Shown: piece by piece, positions 43,593 to 52,230 of the stretch
Position numbering within the stretch: position 1 is the stretch's first letter
Layout of the letters: the number at the start of each line of letters is the position of its first letter
Origin: Epilithonimonas tenax DSM 16811
GTDB taxonomy: Bacteria; Bacteroidota; Bacteroidia; Flavobacteriales; Weeksellaceae
DNA: 64,000 nucleotides
Reading direction: 5' to 3'
Assembly (NCBI RefSeq): GCF_000428485.1
Contig: NZ_AUAA01000017.1
Span: forward strand, 1-64,000
The notes under the pieces: model-generated
The model's database searches: none
Told to the model about the DNA's origin: nothing
What the model saw: only the letters and a program-made list of their open reading frames with translations
Made by a program: the position numbers and the translations under genes

Positions 43593-44384
43593 TTACATGA
43601 ACTCCTGCGGAATCTCGCATACAGGAATTGGATTCATCTTGTGCTGCGTCGCTCTGTTGAATCTCAAAAAGATTTCCATAACTTCTTTATCTCTGCCTTC
43701 AAAATCAGTTTCGGTTTTTCCATTTTGTTGCTGTTCCATCGCCCATTCCAATTCAGGATAAGTGGCACCAATCTGGTCTTCATCTGTTCTTTCCACTTCC
43801 CAAAGTCCATCTGTTGGTTTTGCAACTTGGATGCTTTCAAGGATTCCCAATTCTTTTGCGATGTCATAAACCTGAGTTTTATAAAGATCCGCAATAGGAG
43901 ATATGTCCACGCCGCCATCGCCGTATTTTGTAAAAAATCCAACGCCAAAATCTTCTACTTTGTTTCCTGTTCCTGTTATCAGAAGCCCATTGATCTGTCC
44001 GTAATAATAAAGCGTTATCATGCGGAATCTGGATCTTGTATTGGCTTCTGCAAGATTTTTGTTGGGTGAGTCATCTTTGTAACCGTCCGTTGTTTTTTCA
44101 AAACTTTCAAAAGTCGGCGTGAGGTCAACGCGAAAACCTTCAACATTTGGAAAATTGGCTTTCAAAAAATCGATGTGATCCTGAGCTCTGTCTACCTGAT
44201 CTGCTTTTTGACGGATTGGCATTTCCAAAACCAAAGTTTTCAGTCCGGTTTTTGCCGCCAAAACTGAAACTACGGCAGAGTCAATACCTCCAGAAACGCC
44301 CACTACAAAACCTTTTGAGTTCGCATTGGTCGCATAATCTTTTAGCCAGTTGACGATGTGATCAATCACTTTTATTGTCTGCAT
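43593..44384 (-). CDS. nadE: NAD+ synthase (ammonia-dependent)
   Basis: 263 residues, single-domain NadE without the glutaminase part. The PP-loop SGGIDSAVVSVLAAK (31-45), NLAEANTRSRFRMITLYYYG, ITGTGNKVEDFGVGFFTKYG with DGGVDISPIADLYKTQV, and KPTDGLWEVERTDEDQIGA are all present. It converts deamido-NAD to NAD with ATP and ammonia. nadE next to gldB and gldC is a conserved arrangement in flavobacteria. On the minus strand, 5 bases after the stop of a GNAT gene. Confidence 0.96.
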   Translation of the reverse strand: MQTIKVIDHIVNWLKDYATNANSKGFVVGVSGGIDSAVVSVLAAKTGLKTLVLEMPIRQKADQVDRAQDHIDFLKANFPNVEGFRVDLTPTFESFEKTTDGYKDDSPNKNLAEANTRSRFRMITLYYYGQINGLLITGTGNKVEDFGVGFFTKYGDGGVDISPIADLYKTQVYDIAKELGILESIQVAKPTDGLWEVERTDEDQIGATYPELEWAMEQQQNGKTETDFEGRDKEVMEIFLRFNRATQHKMNPIPVCEIPQEFM

Positions 44385-44389
44385 AATCT

Positions 44390-44920
44390 TTATTTTGTGT
44401 TAATTTTTTCTAATTCGTACCAGTTGCAAAGATCATCTTTGTCGTGGAAAGTGCCTTTGTTTTCAAAACCTAATTGTGTCAGAATATAGTTGGAAGAATG
44501 GTTTTCTACATCAGCGTAAGCGTAGATGGTATTGGCATTCAGTTGATTAAAACCAAAATCCAAAGAGGCCCGCGCAGATTCTGTTGCATAACCTTTTCCC
44601 CAGAATTCGGGGAGAAATCTGTAACCCAGTTCGTGTACGTTTTTATAACCGTTGACTTCATCAGTCAAAAGTTTGATACCGCTCCAGCCAATTAATCTAT
44701 TAGAGTTTTTTTCAATAACCGCAAGTCTGGCTGTTTTATTATTTTTGTACTGATTGATAAGGTTTTCAATCATTTTCAATGTTTCTTCTTTCTTTGTTAA
44801 AGGTTTCATTCCAACATACTTCATAACATCGGGATTGCTGTCTAACAGAAATAAATCGTCCACATCATCGGGCGTTACTTTTCTTAAAATCAATCTTTCG
44901 GTAATAATTGGAAGCTTCAT
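44390..44920 (-). CDS. GNAT N-acetyltransferase (RimJ/RimL type)
   Basis: 176 residues. The N-terminus MKLPIITERLILRKVTPDDV is the RimJ/RimL-type opening. The acetyl-CoA loop ELGYRFLPEFWGKGYATESA and the helix-strand NTIYAYADVENHSSNYILTQ followed by LGFENKGTF complete the fold. It transfers acetyl groups to an amine; the substrate (protein N-terminus, small molecule) is not readable. Upstream of nadE by 5 bases, so co-transcribed. Divergent from gldB; the 48-base gap contains the gldB promoter core. Confidence 0.9.
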   Translation of the reverse strand: MKLPIITERLILRKVTPDDVDDLFLLDSNPDVMKYVGMKPLTKKEETLKMIENLINQYKNNKTARLAVIEKNSNRLIGWSGIKLLTDEVNGYKNVHELGYRFLPEFWGKGYATESARASLDFGFNQLNANTIYAYADVENHSSNYILTQLGFENKGTFHDKDDLCNWYELEKINTK

Positions 44921-44941
44921 CCTTTAAAATTCTTATTTTTG
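44908..44941 (+). promoter_or_regulatory. Promoter of gldB
   Basis: TTG (44908-44910), 23-base spacer, then TATTTTTG (44934-44941), a perfect -7 box; the start would be 20 bases before the ATG. The -33 part overlaps the first codons of the divergent GNAT gene. Confidence 0.55.
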
Positions 44942-44968
44942 CTTTTCGAAAATCTTAATGTAAAAATA

Positions 44969-45952
44969 ATGAAGTTTTTCCGATATATCTCTTTTTCGGC
45001 CATAATTGTTTTTAGTTTATCGGCTTGCAAAAAGGAAAACGAAAGCAAATGGGATGTCGAGATCAAGAATCCTGTCAAAAAAGTAAACGTCACAGATCTC
45101 TCCGGAGAATTTTACCATCCATCGGTCAGTTTGGTAGATTTTAAAAAGAAATATCCATGGTTTCAGGGCTCTGTGCCCGATGCCGATTACGGCAACCGTA
45201 GAAAAGACACAATGGAAATTCGTGTTTACAAAGAAGCGATTTCTAAAGTTGATAAAGCCAAACTTGATAAAGAGTTGGTAGGTCTTTTCTCGCATATCAA
45301 AAATTATTTCCCGAAATTTCAGCCGCCTCATATTTATCTATACTCATCGGTTGTGGATCCTCGAAATGTGACAGATCCTATCTTTCTAAGAGAAGATGAA
45401 AATATGCTTTTCGTGGATATTACAGGCTTTATGGGAGATGGAAACAAGAATTACAAAGGCCTTGATCTGTATTTTCAAAAATCCATGAATCCCGAAAATC
45501 TAGTTCCAAAGATCTCTGCTTTTTTTGCGGCAAGGTTGGTTCCTGCCCAATTGGAACAGCAGAAGTTTCTAGATCAGATTGTCTATCAAGGGAAAATTCA
45601 GATTCTTCAGGACGCTTTTTTGCCAACTGTTGCCGATCATCTGAAAATGAATTACTCTCAGCCGCAATACGATTGGGCTGTTGCCAATGAAGCTAATATC
45701 TGGAATTATTTTGTAGAAAACGATTTGCTTTTCAGTGCAGATCCGGATCTTTCCGAACGTTTTATCACGCCTGGTCCGTTCTCAAAATTCTACACCGAGG
45801 TCGATCGTGAAAGTTCGCCTCAGATTGCGATCTGGACAGGTTGGCAAATCTGCAAACATTATCTGAAAGCTCATCCAGAAGAAAAATTACCTGTGTTTTT
45901 GAAGAGAAATGCAACGGAAATTTTCAACGGCTCAGATTACAGACCTAAGTAA
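44969..45952 (+). CDS. gldB: Gliding motility lipoprotein GldB
   Basis: 327 residues from the ATG at 44969. The signal peptide ends FSLSAC (lipobox, Cys19) followed by KKENESKW. The protein matches GldB throughout: FYHPSVSLVDFKKKYPWFQG, HIYLYSSVVDPRNVTDPIFL, LFVDITGFMGDGNKNYKGLD and the C-terminal IAIWTGWQICKHYLKAHPEE. GldB is an outer- or inner-membrane lipoprotein needed for gliding and for some T9SS functions. gldC follows, but an unrelated AT-rich membrane gene lies between, which breaks the usual direct neighbourhood. Confidence 0.93.
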   Translation: MKFFRYISFSAIIVFSLSACKKENESKWDVEIKNPVKKVNVTDLSGEFYHPSVSLVDFKKKYPWFQGSVPDADYGNRRKDTMEIRVYKEAISKVDKAKLDKELVGLFSHIKNYFPKFQPPHIYLYSSVVDPRNVTDPIFLREDENMLFVDITGFMGDGNKNYKGLDLYFQKSMNPENLVPKISAFFAARLVPAQLEQQKFLDQIVYQGKIQILQDAFLPTVADHLKMNYSQPQYDWAVANEANIWNYFVENDLLFSADPDLSERFITPGPFSKFYTEVDRESSPQIAIWTGWQICKHYLKAHPEEKLPVFLKRNATEIFNGSDYRPK

Positions 45953-45978
45953 AGTGGGAGAATTTGAGTGTAAGTGGG

Positions 45979-46377
45979 ATGAATGAGGCTTTACTTAAAA
46001 AGATACTTTTCAGATTGATAATTGTATTATTTTCAATCTTTTCAATTTGCTACATTCTTTTTGCATATTTAGCTTTTGGATATGGAAATCAAAATCCTAA
46101 TAGTGACGTAAAACTCACTACATTCAATTATTTAATTCCGTTAATCTTAACGATAGTATTCATTTTAATTTATCATATTATTGTATATTTTAAATCAATT
46201 AAAACAAATAACACTTTATTTTCACTTTGTTTATTAGCCTCCGCTTATTCTATTTATTGGATGACTAAGGTTTTAATTTTCGAAGTAGATAGATACAACT
46301 TAGTAAGTTTAGGATTGGCTTTATTTTGTATAATAAATATCAATTCAATCATATTTAAAAATAGAAAAACACAATAG
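45979..46377 (+). CDS. AT-rich membrane protein of unknown function between gldB and gldC
   Basis: 132 residues from the ATG at 45979 (a TTG at 45964 is a weaker start). Four hydrophobic helices (about 8-32, 45-66, 76-93 and 98-124: LLKKILFRLIIVLFSIFSIC, YLIPLILTIVFILIYHIIVY and others) with few charged residues. The base composition is clearly more AT than gldB or gldC, and codons such as ATA and TTA are frequent, so it looks acquired. Not seen by me in the usual gldBC locus. It could be an immunity or accessory membrane protein, but no evidence supports a specific role. Confidence 0.7.
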   Translation: MNEALLKKILFRLIIVLFSIFSICYILFAYLAFGYGNQNPNSDVKLTTFNYLIPLILTIVFILIYHIIVYFKSIKTNNTLFSLCLLASAYSIYWMTKVLIFEVDRYNLVSLGLALFCIININSIIFKNRKTQ

Positions 46378-46428
46378 AGTAGAATTGAATCTGTTTCTTA
46401 ACTTTAAATTTTTTAATTAATATAAACA

Positions 46429-46755
46429 ATGCGTAAAACAAAAATTACAATAGATATCGAACTGGACGAGAATCATATTCCGGAAAAAATGACCTGGAAT
46501 GCGGAAGATGGCGGCGTGCAGAACCAAGAAACTAAGGCGGTAATGATCTCCGTTTGGGACGAAAAGACCTCCGAAGCGCTCAGAATCGATCTTTGGACGA
46601 AAGAAATGCCTGTAGATCATATGAAACGTTTTTATCACCAGATTATCGTTTCTTTGGGACAGACTTACCTGCGTGCAACTGGCGAAGAGGATGTTGCAGG
46701 ATGGCTGGAAGAAGTGGCAGAAGAATTTGCAGTGAAGTCGGCTATCAAAATGTAA
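46429..46755 (+). CDS. gldC: Gliding motility protein GldC
   Basis: 108 residues. Begins MRKTKITIDIELDENHIPEK and has MTWNAEDGG, EALRIDLWTKEMPVDHMKRF and the C-terminal EDVAGWLEEVAEEFAVKSAI. This is a close match to GldC, a small cytoplasmic protein of the gldBC pair that improves gliding. It has no signal or membrane segment. Separated from gldB by the membrane gene, 476 bases away. Confidence 0.92.
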   Translation: MRKTKITIDIELDENHIPEKMTWNAEDGGVQNQETKAVMISVWDEKTSEALRIDLWTKEMPVDHMKRFYHQIIVSLGQTYLRATGEEDVAGWLEEVAEEFAVKSAIKM

Positions 46756-46756
46756 A

Positions 46757-46830
46757 AAATAATGTAACAATATACCAGTGTAACAGTTTATCAATAGATT
46801 CAATTGTTACATTGTTAAATTTTTAGATTG
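46757..46830. repeat. AT-rich inverted repeat between gldC and metB
   Basis: TGTAACAAT-type units occur in both orientations (TAATGTAACAATA... then ATTGTTACATTGTTA). It could act as a weak terminator of gldC. Confidence 0.5.
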
Positions 46831-46844
46831 GTAAATTTAATTTT

Positions 46845-47996
46845 ATGAAATTCAATACAAAAGTAATTCACGGAGGACAACAGCACGAGCCAGCAACCGG
46901 CGCAGTCAACGTTCCTGTATTTTTAACCTCAACATTCGCACAGAAAAGTCCGGGACAACTGATCTCCGGCTACGAATACTCCAGAGGTGCAAACCCAACA
47001 AGACAGGCTTTGGAAGATTCTTTAGCAAGCATAGAAAATGGCGCAAGAGGTTTGGCCTTCGGTTCCGGTCTGGCAGCAATCGATTGTGTTTTGAAACTGC
47101 TGAATCCTGGTGATGAAGTCATTGCAGTTGATGATCTTTATGGTGGCTCTTACAGAATGTTCACCAGATTATTCGAAAAGTACCAGCTCAAATTCACTTT
47201 CATCGGTTTTGATAATGTGGAACAATTGGAAAATGTCATCACCGATAAAACAAGACTGATCTGGCTGGAAACACCAACCAATCCATTAATGAAATTGGTA
47301 GACATCAAAATGGTTGCTGATGTTGTGAAAGGGAAAGATATCCTTGTTGCCGTAGATAACACATTTGCAACGCCTTATATTCAAAAACCGTTGGATCTTG
47401 GCGCGGATATCGTGATGCATTCTGCAACCAAATATCTGGGCGGACATTCTGATGTTATCGCTGGAGCTTTGATTGCAAAAGATGCAGAATTGGGAGAAAA
47501 ATTACATTTCATCCAGTTTGCAAGCGGTGGAATTTTAGGTCCTCACGATTCTTATTTGGTCCTGAGAGGAATCAAAACTTTGGCACTCAGAATGCAAAGA
47601 CATTCGGACAATGGTTTTGAAGTAGCGAAATATCTGGAAACACATTCTTTGGTAGATAAAATCTTTTATCCGGGATTATCTTCTCATCCGCAATATGATT
47701 TGGCAACGAGACAAATGACGGAATTCGGAGGGATGGTTTCTTTCACTTTCAAATCCGGGAAAAAAGAAGATGCTGTTAAATTCTTAGAAAATATCAAAGT
47801 TTTCACTTTGGCAGAATCTTTGGGTGGCGTAGAATCGTTGGCAAACCTTCCTGCGTTGATGACGCACGCATCAATTCCAGAGCACAAAAGAGCAGAACTT
47901 GGAATTACGGACGATTTGGTAAGATTAAGCGTCGGAATCGAAGATGCAGAAGATCTGATTGCTGATCTGGAACAAGCGTTTAATACATTGAATTAA
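46845..47996 (+). CDS. metB: Cystathionine gamma-synthase-like PLP enzyme
   Basis: 383 residues. Begins MKFNTKVIHGGQQHEPATGA, with YEYSRGANPTRQALEDSLAS, the PLP-binding FGSGLAAIDCVL, and the internal aldimine lysine Lys196 in HSATKYLGGHSDVIAGAL. The motif ESLGGVESLANLPALMTHAS is typical of the Cys/Met metabolism family. It fits cystathionine gamma-synthase best; a gamma-lyase or O-acetylhomoserine-using variant cannot be excluded because the family is close. It makes cystathionine for methionine synthesis. No SAM riboswitch is seen. Confidence 0.85.
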   Translation: MKFNTKVIHGGQQHEPATGAVNVPVFLTSTFAQKSPGQLISGYEYSRGANPTRQALEDSLASIENGARGLAFGSGLAAIDCVLKLLNPGDEVIAVDDLYGGSYRMFTRLFEKYQLKFTFIGFDNVEQLENVITDKTRLIWLETPTNPLMKLVDIKMVADVVKGKDILVAVDNTFATPYIQKPLDLGADIVMHSATKYLGGHSDVIAGALIAKDAELGEKLHFIQFASGGILGPHDSYLVLRGIKTLALRMQRHSDNGFEVAKYLETHSLVDKIFYPGLSSHPQYDLATRQMTEFGGMVSFTFKSGKKEDAVKFLENIKVFTLAESLGGVESLANLPALMTHASIPEHKRAELGITDDLVRLSVGIEDAEDLIADLEQAFNTLN

Positions 47997-48000
47997 GAAA

Positions 48001-48058
48001 TTAAAAATTGAGAGATTTAGTAATTTCTCAATCTCTGAATCTCTCAATTTAAAAATTA
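48001..48058. repeat. Inverted repeat after metB (probable terminator)
   Basis: Arms TTAAAAATTGAGAGATT and AATCTCTCAATTTAAAAATTA flank a centre with further GAGATT/AATCTC units. Serves as a hairpin between metB and the GNAT gene. Confidence 0.55.
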
Positions 48059-48064
48059 ATAAAT

Positions 48065-48562
48065 ATGACTTTTCGAGACGCTACTTTAGATGATCTTCCA
48101 AAGATTGTAGAAATTTATAATTCTACGGTGGCGTCACGATTGGTTACAGCTGATCTGGAGCCCGTTTCTGTCGAAAGTAAAATCGATTGGTTTCACGATC
48201 ATAATTCTGAAACACGTCCGCTTTGGATGGTAGAGGATGTTCAGAAAAATACAATTGGCTGGGTTAGTTTTCAGGATTTCTATGGTCGTCCGGCTTATCA
48301 GCAAACGGCGGAGATCAGTATTTACATTGATGAAAAATACCGAGGTCAAGGTTTTGGAAGGCAGATTTTACAATTATCTCTGGGGAAATGTCCCGCGTTG
48401 GGGATTGAGAATCTTCTGGCATTTATCTTTGCTCATAACCTTGCGAGTTTGACCTTATTTGAAAAATTCGGTTTCGAACTTTGGGCCAATCTCAAAAATA
48501 TTGCTGACCTGGACGGCGAAAAACAAAGCCTTATTATCTTAGGAAAGACCATCAAAGACTAG
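48065..48562 (+). CDS. GNAT N-acetyltransferase (phosphinothricin-acetyltransferase-like)
   Basis: 165 residues. The opening MTFRDATLDDLPKIVEIYNS and the acetyl-CoA site ISIYIDEKYRGQGFGRQILQ fit the Pat/PhoN-type subgroup, as do GWVSFQDFYGRPAYQQTAE and the LFEKFGFELWANLKN helix. These enzymes acetylate small amines such as methionine sulphoximine or phosphinothricin; the natural substrate here is unknown. The EEP-family gene begins 8 bases later, so they share a transcript. Confidence 0.88.
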   Translation: MTFRDATLDDLPKIVEIYNSTVASRLVTADLEPVSVESKIDWFHDHNSETRPLWMVEDVQKNTIGWVSFQDFYGRPAYQQTAEISIYIDEKYRGQGFGRQILQLSLGKCPALGIENLLAFIFAHNLASLTLFEKFGFELWANLKNIADLDGEKQSLIILGKTIKD

Positions 48563-48570
48563 ATTTACCT

Positions 48571-49641
48571 ATGGAAAACTACACGTATTGTTTGTATTGG
48601 CTCATTTCCGTAGTAGCGGTTTTGTCGGTTCTGATTCCTTCTATAAAAAATACATTCTGGACTTTCAGGGTGTTTGATTATCCTCGTTTTCAGAAATTTG
48701 TAATCCTGATCATCCTTATTGTTTTATGGAATTTTGCTGTGGATGAGCCTACAATTTACGACAAGATTCTGGTGGTTGGTGAAGCCTTTCTCGCCCTGTA
48801 TCTTTTCTATATCATCATTCCTTATACCAGATTGGGCAAGGCGATGATTGATAAGATCAAGCCTGATGATGGCGAACAGACGCTGGATATTTTGGTTTGT
48901 AATGTTTATCAGCACAACCGGAATTACCAGAAATTAATTAATCTCATCCAGGAAAATGATCCTTCCGTTTTATTCTTTCTGGAAACCGATGAAGAATGGA
49001 AAAACGCTCTGGAAGTCGTTACGAAAAATTACCAGTATAAAATAGAGGTTCCACTTGCGAACACTTATGGCCTTTTATTTTACAGTCATTTTCCGGTTAA
49101 AAATTACGAAGTCAATTATCTGATTGATGAAGAGATCCCGTCTATTGTGGCAGATCTGGAATACAATGATCATGTCGTCCGTTTGTATGGCATTCATCCA
49201 ACGCCGCCCGTTCCTCAGGAAAATCCGGAAAGTACACAACGCGATGCGGAGATTCTTTTGGTCGGAAAAAAAGCCGAAGAATATGGAAAACCCGCGATCG
49301 TTTTCGGTGATCTGAATGACGTGGCATGGTCAAAGACTACCAAATTGTTCCTGAAATCCAGCGGAATGTTGGATCCTCGACGAGGAAGAGGAATGTTCAA
49401 TACTTTTCATGCCAAATATTGGTTTCTGCGTTGGCCTTTGGATCATTTTTTCGTGAGTTCGCATTTCAGATTGGTTGATATGAAAGTGACAAAGTCTGTT
49501 GATTCTGACCATTTTCCGATCTGGATCTCTCTTGTGATCAGGAATGAAGATACACAAGATCAACTGGAAATCACACGCGAAGAAAAGCAGGAAGTTATAG
49601 AAAAAATAGAAGAAGGAATCGAAAAAGGCGATGCGAATTAA
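48571..49641 (+). CDS. Membrane protein with endonuclease/exonuclease/phosphatase (EEP) domain
   Basis: 356 residues. Three N-terminal helices (about 6-22, 38-56, 66-86) precede an EEP domain (about 105-335) with LDILVCNVYQHN, VLFFLETDEEW, the YGIHPTPPVPQ segment, VFGDLNDVAWSKTTKLFL (Asp/Asn metal site) and the catalytic DSDHFPIWI at the end. Members of this membrane-tethered type are phosphodiesterases or phosphatases, possibly acting outside the inner membrane; the substrate is unknown. A charged coiled tail (QLEITREEKQEVIEKIEEGI) ends the protein. Confidence 0.88.
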   Translation: MENYTYCLYWLISVVAVLSVLIPSIKNTFWTFRVFDYPRFQKFVILIILIVLWNFAVDEPTIYDKILVVGEAFLALYLFYIIIPYTRLGKAMIDKIKPDDGEQTLDILVCNVYQHNRNYQKLINLIQENDPSVLFFLETDEEWKNALEVVTKNYQYKIEVPLANTYGLLFYSHFPVKNYEVNYLIDEEIPSIVADLEYNDHVVRLYGIHPTPPVPQENPESTQRDAEILLVGKKAEEYGKPAIVFGDLNDVAWSKTTKLFLKSSGMLDPRRGRGMFNTFHAKYWFLRWPLDHFFVSSHFRLVDMKVTKSVDSDHFPIWISLVIRNEDTQDQLEITREEKQEVIEKIEEGIEKGDAN

Positions 49642-49673
49642 ATGTTGTATCTTGAAAATTAAATTTATTAATT

Positions 49674-50117
49674 ATGAAAAATATCATTTTTAGCTTCATA
49701 TTTTCCCTTAGTTTTATCTTCAATTCTGCACAGACGAAAGCTCCGAAACCAATCGTGATCGTTCAAAATGTGGTAATGGGAAATCTGACCCTAAATAGTT
49801 TGGATCCGAATAAAATCGAACAGGTACATGTTTACAAAACACCTTCAACAGAAACTGCGAAATTTGATGATCTGATAAAAAATGGTTTGATCAATATTAC
49901 GCTCAAAGAAAATATGGCGATAGAAAGTGTGACCATTTCCGAAGCTAAAAAGAGATTTAAGTTACCTTCTAATGCTTTGGTTTTTCTGAATGATATTCAG
50001 GTTCATGATGAAAATATTCTGATTGCTGAAGATCTTCTGAAAACTTCCAGCGTCATCAATCCCGATAAAAAATCTAACAATTTTACAGCGCCTGTTTTAA
50101 ATATAAAAACGGATTAG
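49674..50117 (+). CDS. Exported protein of unknown function
   Basis: 147 residues with a signal peptide (MKNIIFSFIFSLSFIFNSAQ). The mature part has GNLTLNSLDPNKIEQVHVYK and, later, KRFKLPSNALVFLNDIQVHD. This arrangement (a LDP..IEQV.VYK strand followed by a short FLND strand) resembles the plug-like module seen at the end of M56 proteins and some TonB-linked proteins, but the match is weak. 32 bases after the EEP gene. No enzyme motif. Confidence 0.65.
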   Translation: MKNIIFSFIFSLSFIFNSAQTKAPKPIVIVQNVVMGNLTLNSLDPNKIEQVHVYKTPSTETAKFDDLIKNGLINITLKENMAIESVTISEAKKRFKLPSNALVFLNDIQVHDENILIAEDLLKTSSVINPDKKSNNFTAPVLNIKTD

Positions 50118-50172
50118 AGTTGTTTTTCCTTTTCTGAATCTCTATTTTTGCTGAAATCGATATTTTAAAAAT

Positions 50173-50964
50173 ATGTTTTTTAGCAAAACGAAATTACTTT
50201 TCAGTTCAATTTTCCTGGTTTTGATTTCCCAATCAGTTTTCTGTCAAAACCGAATCAGCAATCACAACAATATCGGCTGGTACGCTTACAACGGAACTTT
50301 CAAACTTGATTCCAAATTTTCCATTCATACAGAATATCAGTGGCGAAGAAATGATTACATCGAAACCTGGCAACAAAGTCTTCTGCGTTTGGGAATCAAT
50401 TATCAGGCAAATCCGAATTTGCAATTGAGGCTTGGTTACGCTTGGGCAGAGACTTTTCCTTATGGCGAAATCCCGATCAACGGGATGGGGAAAGATTTCA
50501 CAGAACACAGGATTTACGAGATGGCAACCGTGACTGACAAGATTGGAAAGATAGATTTGTCTCATCGTTTTATGCTGGAACAGCGTTGGGTTGGGCGATA
50601 TTCTAATGCCGATCTGACTTCCGAAGACCAATATCCATTTCTGAACCGAGCGCGGTATATGATCCGTCTGCAAATGCCGTTGAAAGGAAATTCGATTGCG
50701 GACAAAACGCCGTATGTTGCAGTTTATGATGAATTGATGATCGGCTTTGGGAAGAATGTCGGGGAAAATATCTTTGACCAAAACCGAATTGGAGTTTTGG
50801 TAGGTTACAAATTCAATAATTTGGTAAGGGTAGAAGGCGGTTATCTGAATCAAATTGTGCAGTTGGGAAGGGAAATGGAAGGCAAAAATGTGTTCCAGTA
50901 CAACAATGGATTTATCGTCAGCGCCAATTTTACTTTCGATCTTTCCAAAAAATCAAAAGAATAA
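50173..50964 (+). CDS. DUF2490 family outer-membrane protein
   Basis: 263 residues with a signal peptide ending SVFCQ. Starts with NNIGWYAYNGTFKLDSKFSI and has HTEYQWRRNDYIETWQQSLL, LRLGYAWAETFP and LEQRWVGRYSNADLTSEDQY, all DUF2490 features. It is a barrel of paired amphipathic strands, ending FIVSANFTFDLSKKSKE. Function unknown in the family. It precedes pheA by 14 bases, so they are probably co-transcribed although unrelated in role. Confidence 0.88.
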   Translation: MFFSKTKLLFSSIFLVLISQSVFCQNRISNHNNIGWYAYNGTFKLDSKFSIHTEYQWRRNDYIETWQQSLLRLGINYQANPNLQLRLGYAWAETFPYGEIPINGMGKDFTEHRIYEMATVTDKIGKIDLSHRFMLEQRWVGRYSNADLTSEDQYPFLNRARYMIRLQMPLKGNSIADKTPYVAVYDELMIGFGKNVGENIFDQNRIGVLVGYKFNNLVRVEGGYLNQIVQLGREMEGKNVFQYNNGFIVSANFTFDLSKKSKE

Positions 50965-50978
50965 TTTAATTTCGCAAA

Positions 50979-51827
50979 ATGAAAATAGCATTCCTAGGAC
51001 CAGAAGCTTCTTTTACGCAGTTGACCGCAACGCAGTTATTCCCAAATGACGAGCTGATTGCGAAAACTAATATTTTGGATTGCTTTTTAGCAGTTCAGAA
51101 TAACGAGGTGGATAAAGCGGTTGTCCCATTGGAAAACTCGATAGAAGGCACGGTTTCTATGACTTTGGATTACCTTTATCAAACACCAGAGATCAAAATT
51201 GAAGCAGAAGCTGTGATGCCCATTGCACATCATTTGATGATTCATCCAAGTCAGGAGAATGAAGATTCAATTGAAAAAATATATTCTCATCCGCAGGCTT
51301 TAGCCCAGAGTTTTCATTCATTGAATAAAAATTACCCCGACGTCCTAAAGCAGGAATTTGCTTCCACAGCGGCTGCTGCAAAACGGGTTTCCGAAAATCC
51401 AGACCGGAAAATTGCGGCTGTTGCGAATAAATTTGCGGCCGAGTTATACGGTTTGAAAATCCTTAATGAAAACATCCACGATGTTGAGGAGAATCACACC
51501 AGATTCATCATCATTTCCAAAACGGAGAATTCTTACGAGAATCAGATGGAAAATATCGGCAAGAAAACGGCAATGCTCATCACGTTGCCACAAGATCACG
51601 CCGGAGGATTGCATCAGGTTTTATCTGTTTTTGCGTGGCGAAATATGAACCTTAGCAAGATAGAATCCCGAACGCTGAAAACCAAATTGGGAAATTATTT
51701 CTTCTTCGTCACCGTAGTTGGCGGTTGGGATGATGTGCTTTATATCAATTCTGTGGACGAACTCAAAGCGATTGGCGCAGATGTGAAGTTTTTGGGGAAT
51801 TATAAGGAGTTTTTGTTGGAAGGATAA
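50979..51827 (+). CDS. pheA: Prephenate dehydratase
   Basis: 282 residues. The catalytic domain (about 1-185) shows MKIAFLGPEASFTQLTATQL, VVPLENSIEGTVSMTLDYLY, HPQALAQSF and the substrate-contacting ENHTRFIIIS. An ACT regulatory domain (about 195-280) has LPQDHAGGLHQVLSVFAWRN and LSKIESRTLK, the Phe-binding motif. No chorismate mutase domain is fused. It makes phenylpyruvate for phenylalanine and is expected to be inhibited by it. Confidence 0.96.
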   Translation: MKIAFLGPEASFTQLTATQLFPNDELIAKTNILDCFLAVQNNEVDKAVVPLENSIEGTVSMTLDYLYQTPEIKIEAEAVMPIAHHLMIHPSQENEDSIEKIYSHPQALAQSFHSLNKNYPDVLKQEFASTAAAAKRVSENPDRKIAAVANKFAAELYGLKILNENIHDVEENHTRFIIISKTENSYENQMENIGKKTAMLITLPQDHAGGLHQVLSVFAWRNMNLSKIESRTLKTKLGNYFFFVTVVGGWDDVLYINSVDELKAIGADVKFLGNYKEFLLEG

Positions 51828-51834
51828 AGTGGGT

Positions 51835-52230
51835 TTAACCTAAAGCATTCCATAAAAACACAGTACTCATATAGATCCAAAACAATGAAAATAAAATATG
51901 GACAGCTGTTTCAAATATTTTTCCTTTCCATAGTAAAGATGAATAAATGAAAAATTGAAAAAATAAACGGATCGTCCAAAATATGCCCAGACCAAGAGAT
52001 ATTGTTTTGCCAAGTTTTGTCTGAATAAGTTCTGTCGCTGACGTCATACAAAGCAAACCGATGAGCAAAACAACCAATGCAATGAAAAATGTATGAACCA
52101 TAATGAGTTGTCTGTTTATCAGACTCAATTGTTTTAATTCTTCTTTCCAGTTAAAATATTTTGGAAAAATAGCGTGTATTATTGCTAAAATTGTCAATAA
52201 AAGCCCGATTATCTTAATTTGTAATTCCAT
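51835..52230 (-). CDS. Four-helix membrane protein of unknown function (end of accessory operon)
   Basis: 131 residues with four hydrophobic helices (about 4-22, 43-64, 74-95, 105-126), including IIGLLLTILAIIHAIFPKYF and AVHILFSLFWIYMSTVFLW. A conserved-looking WKEEL lies between helices 1 and 2. No family recognised. It overlaps the methyltransferase gene by 17 bases, so it is translated from the same mRNA. Last gene of the four-gene operon; its stop lies just past the end of the convergent pheA gene. Confidence 0.75.
   Translation of the reverse strand: MELQIKIIGLLLTILAIIHAIFPKYFNWKEELKQLSLINRQLIMVHTFFIALVVLLIGLLCMTSATELIQTKLGKTISLGLGIFWTIRLFFQFFIYSSLLWKGKIFETAVHILFSLFWIYMSTVFLWNALG

Noticed and set aside
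43386-44069. Open frame of 227 codons opposite the 42914 and nadE genes
   Set aside because: Antisense shadow with no homology pattern; both minus genes are supported by signal peptide or motifs.
50233-50853. Open frame of 206 codons opposite the DUF2490 gene
   Set aside because: Antisense; DUF2490 features are clear on the plus strand.
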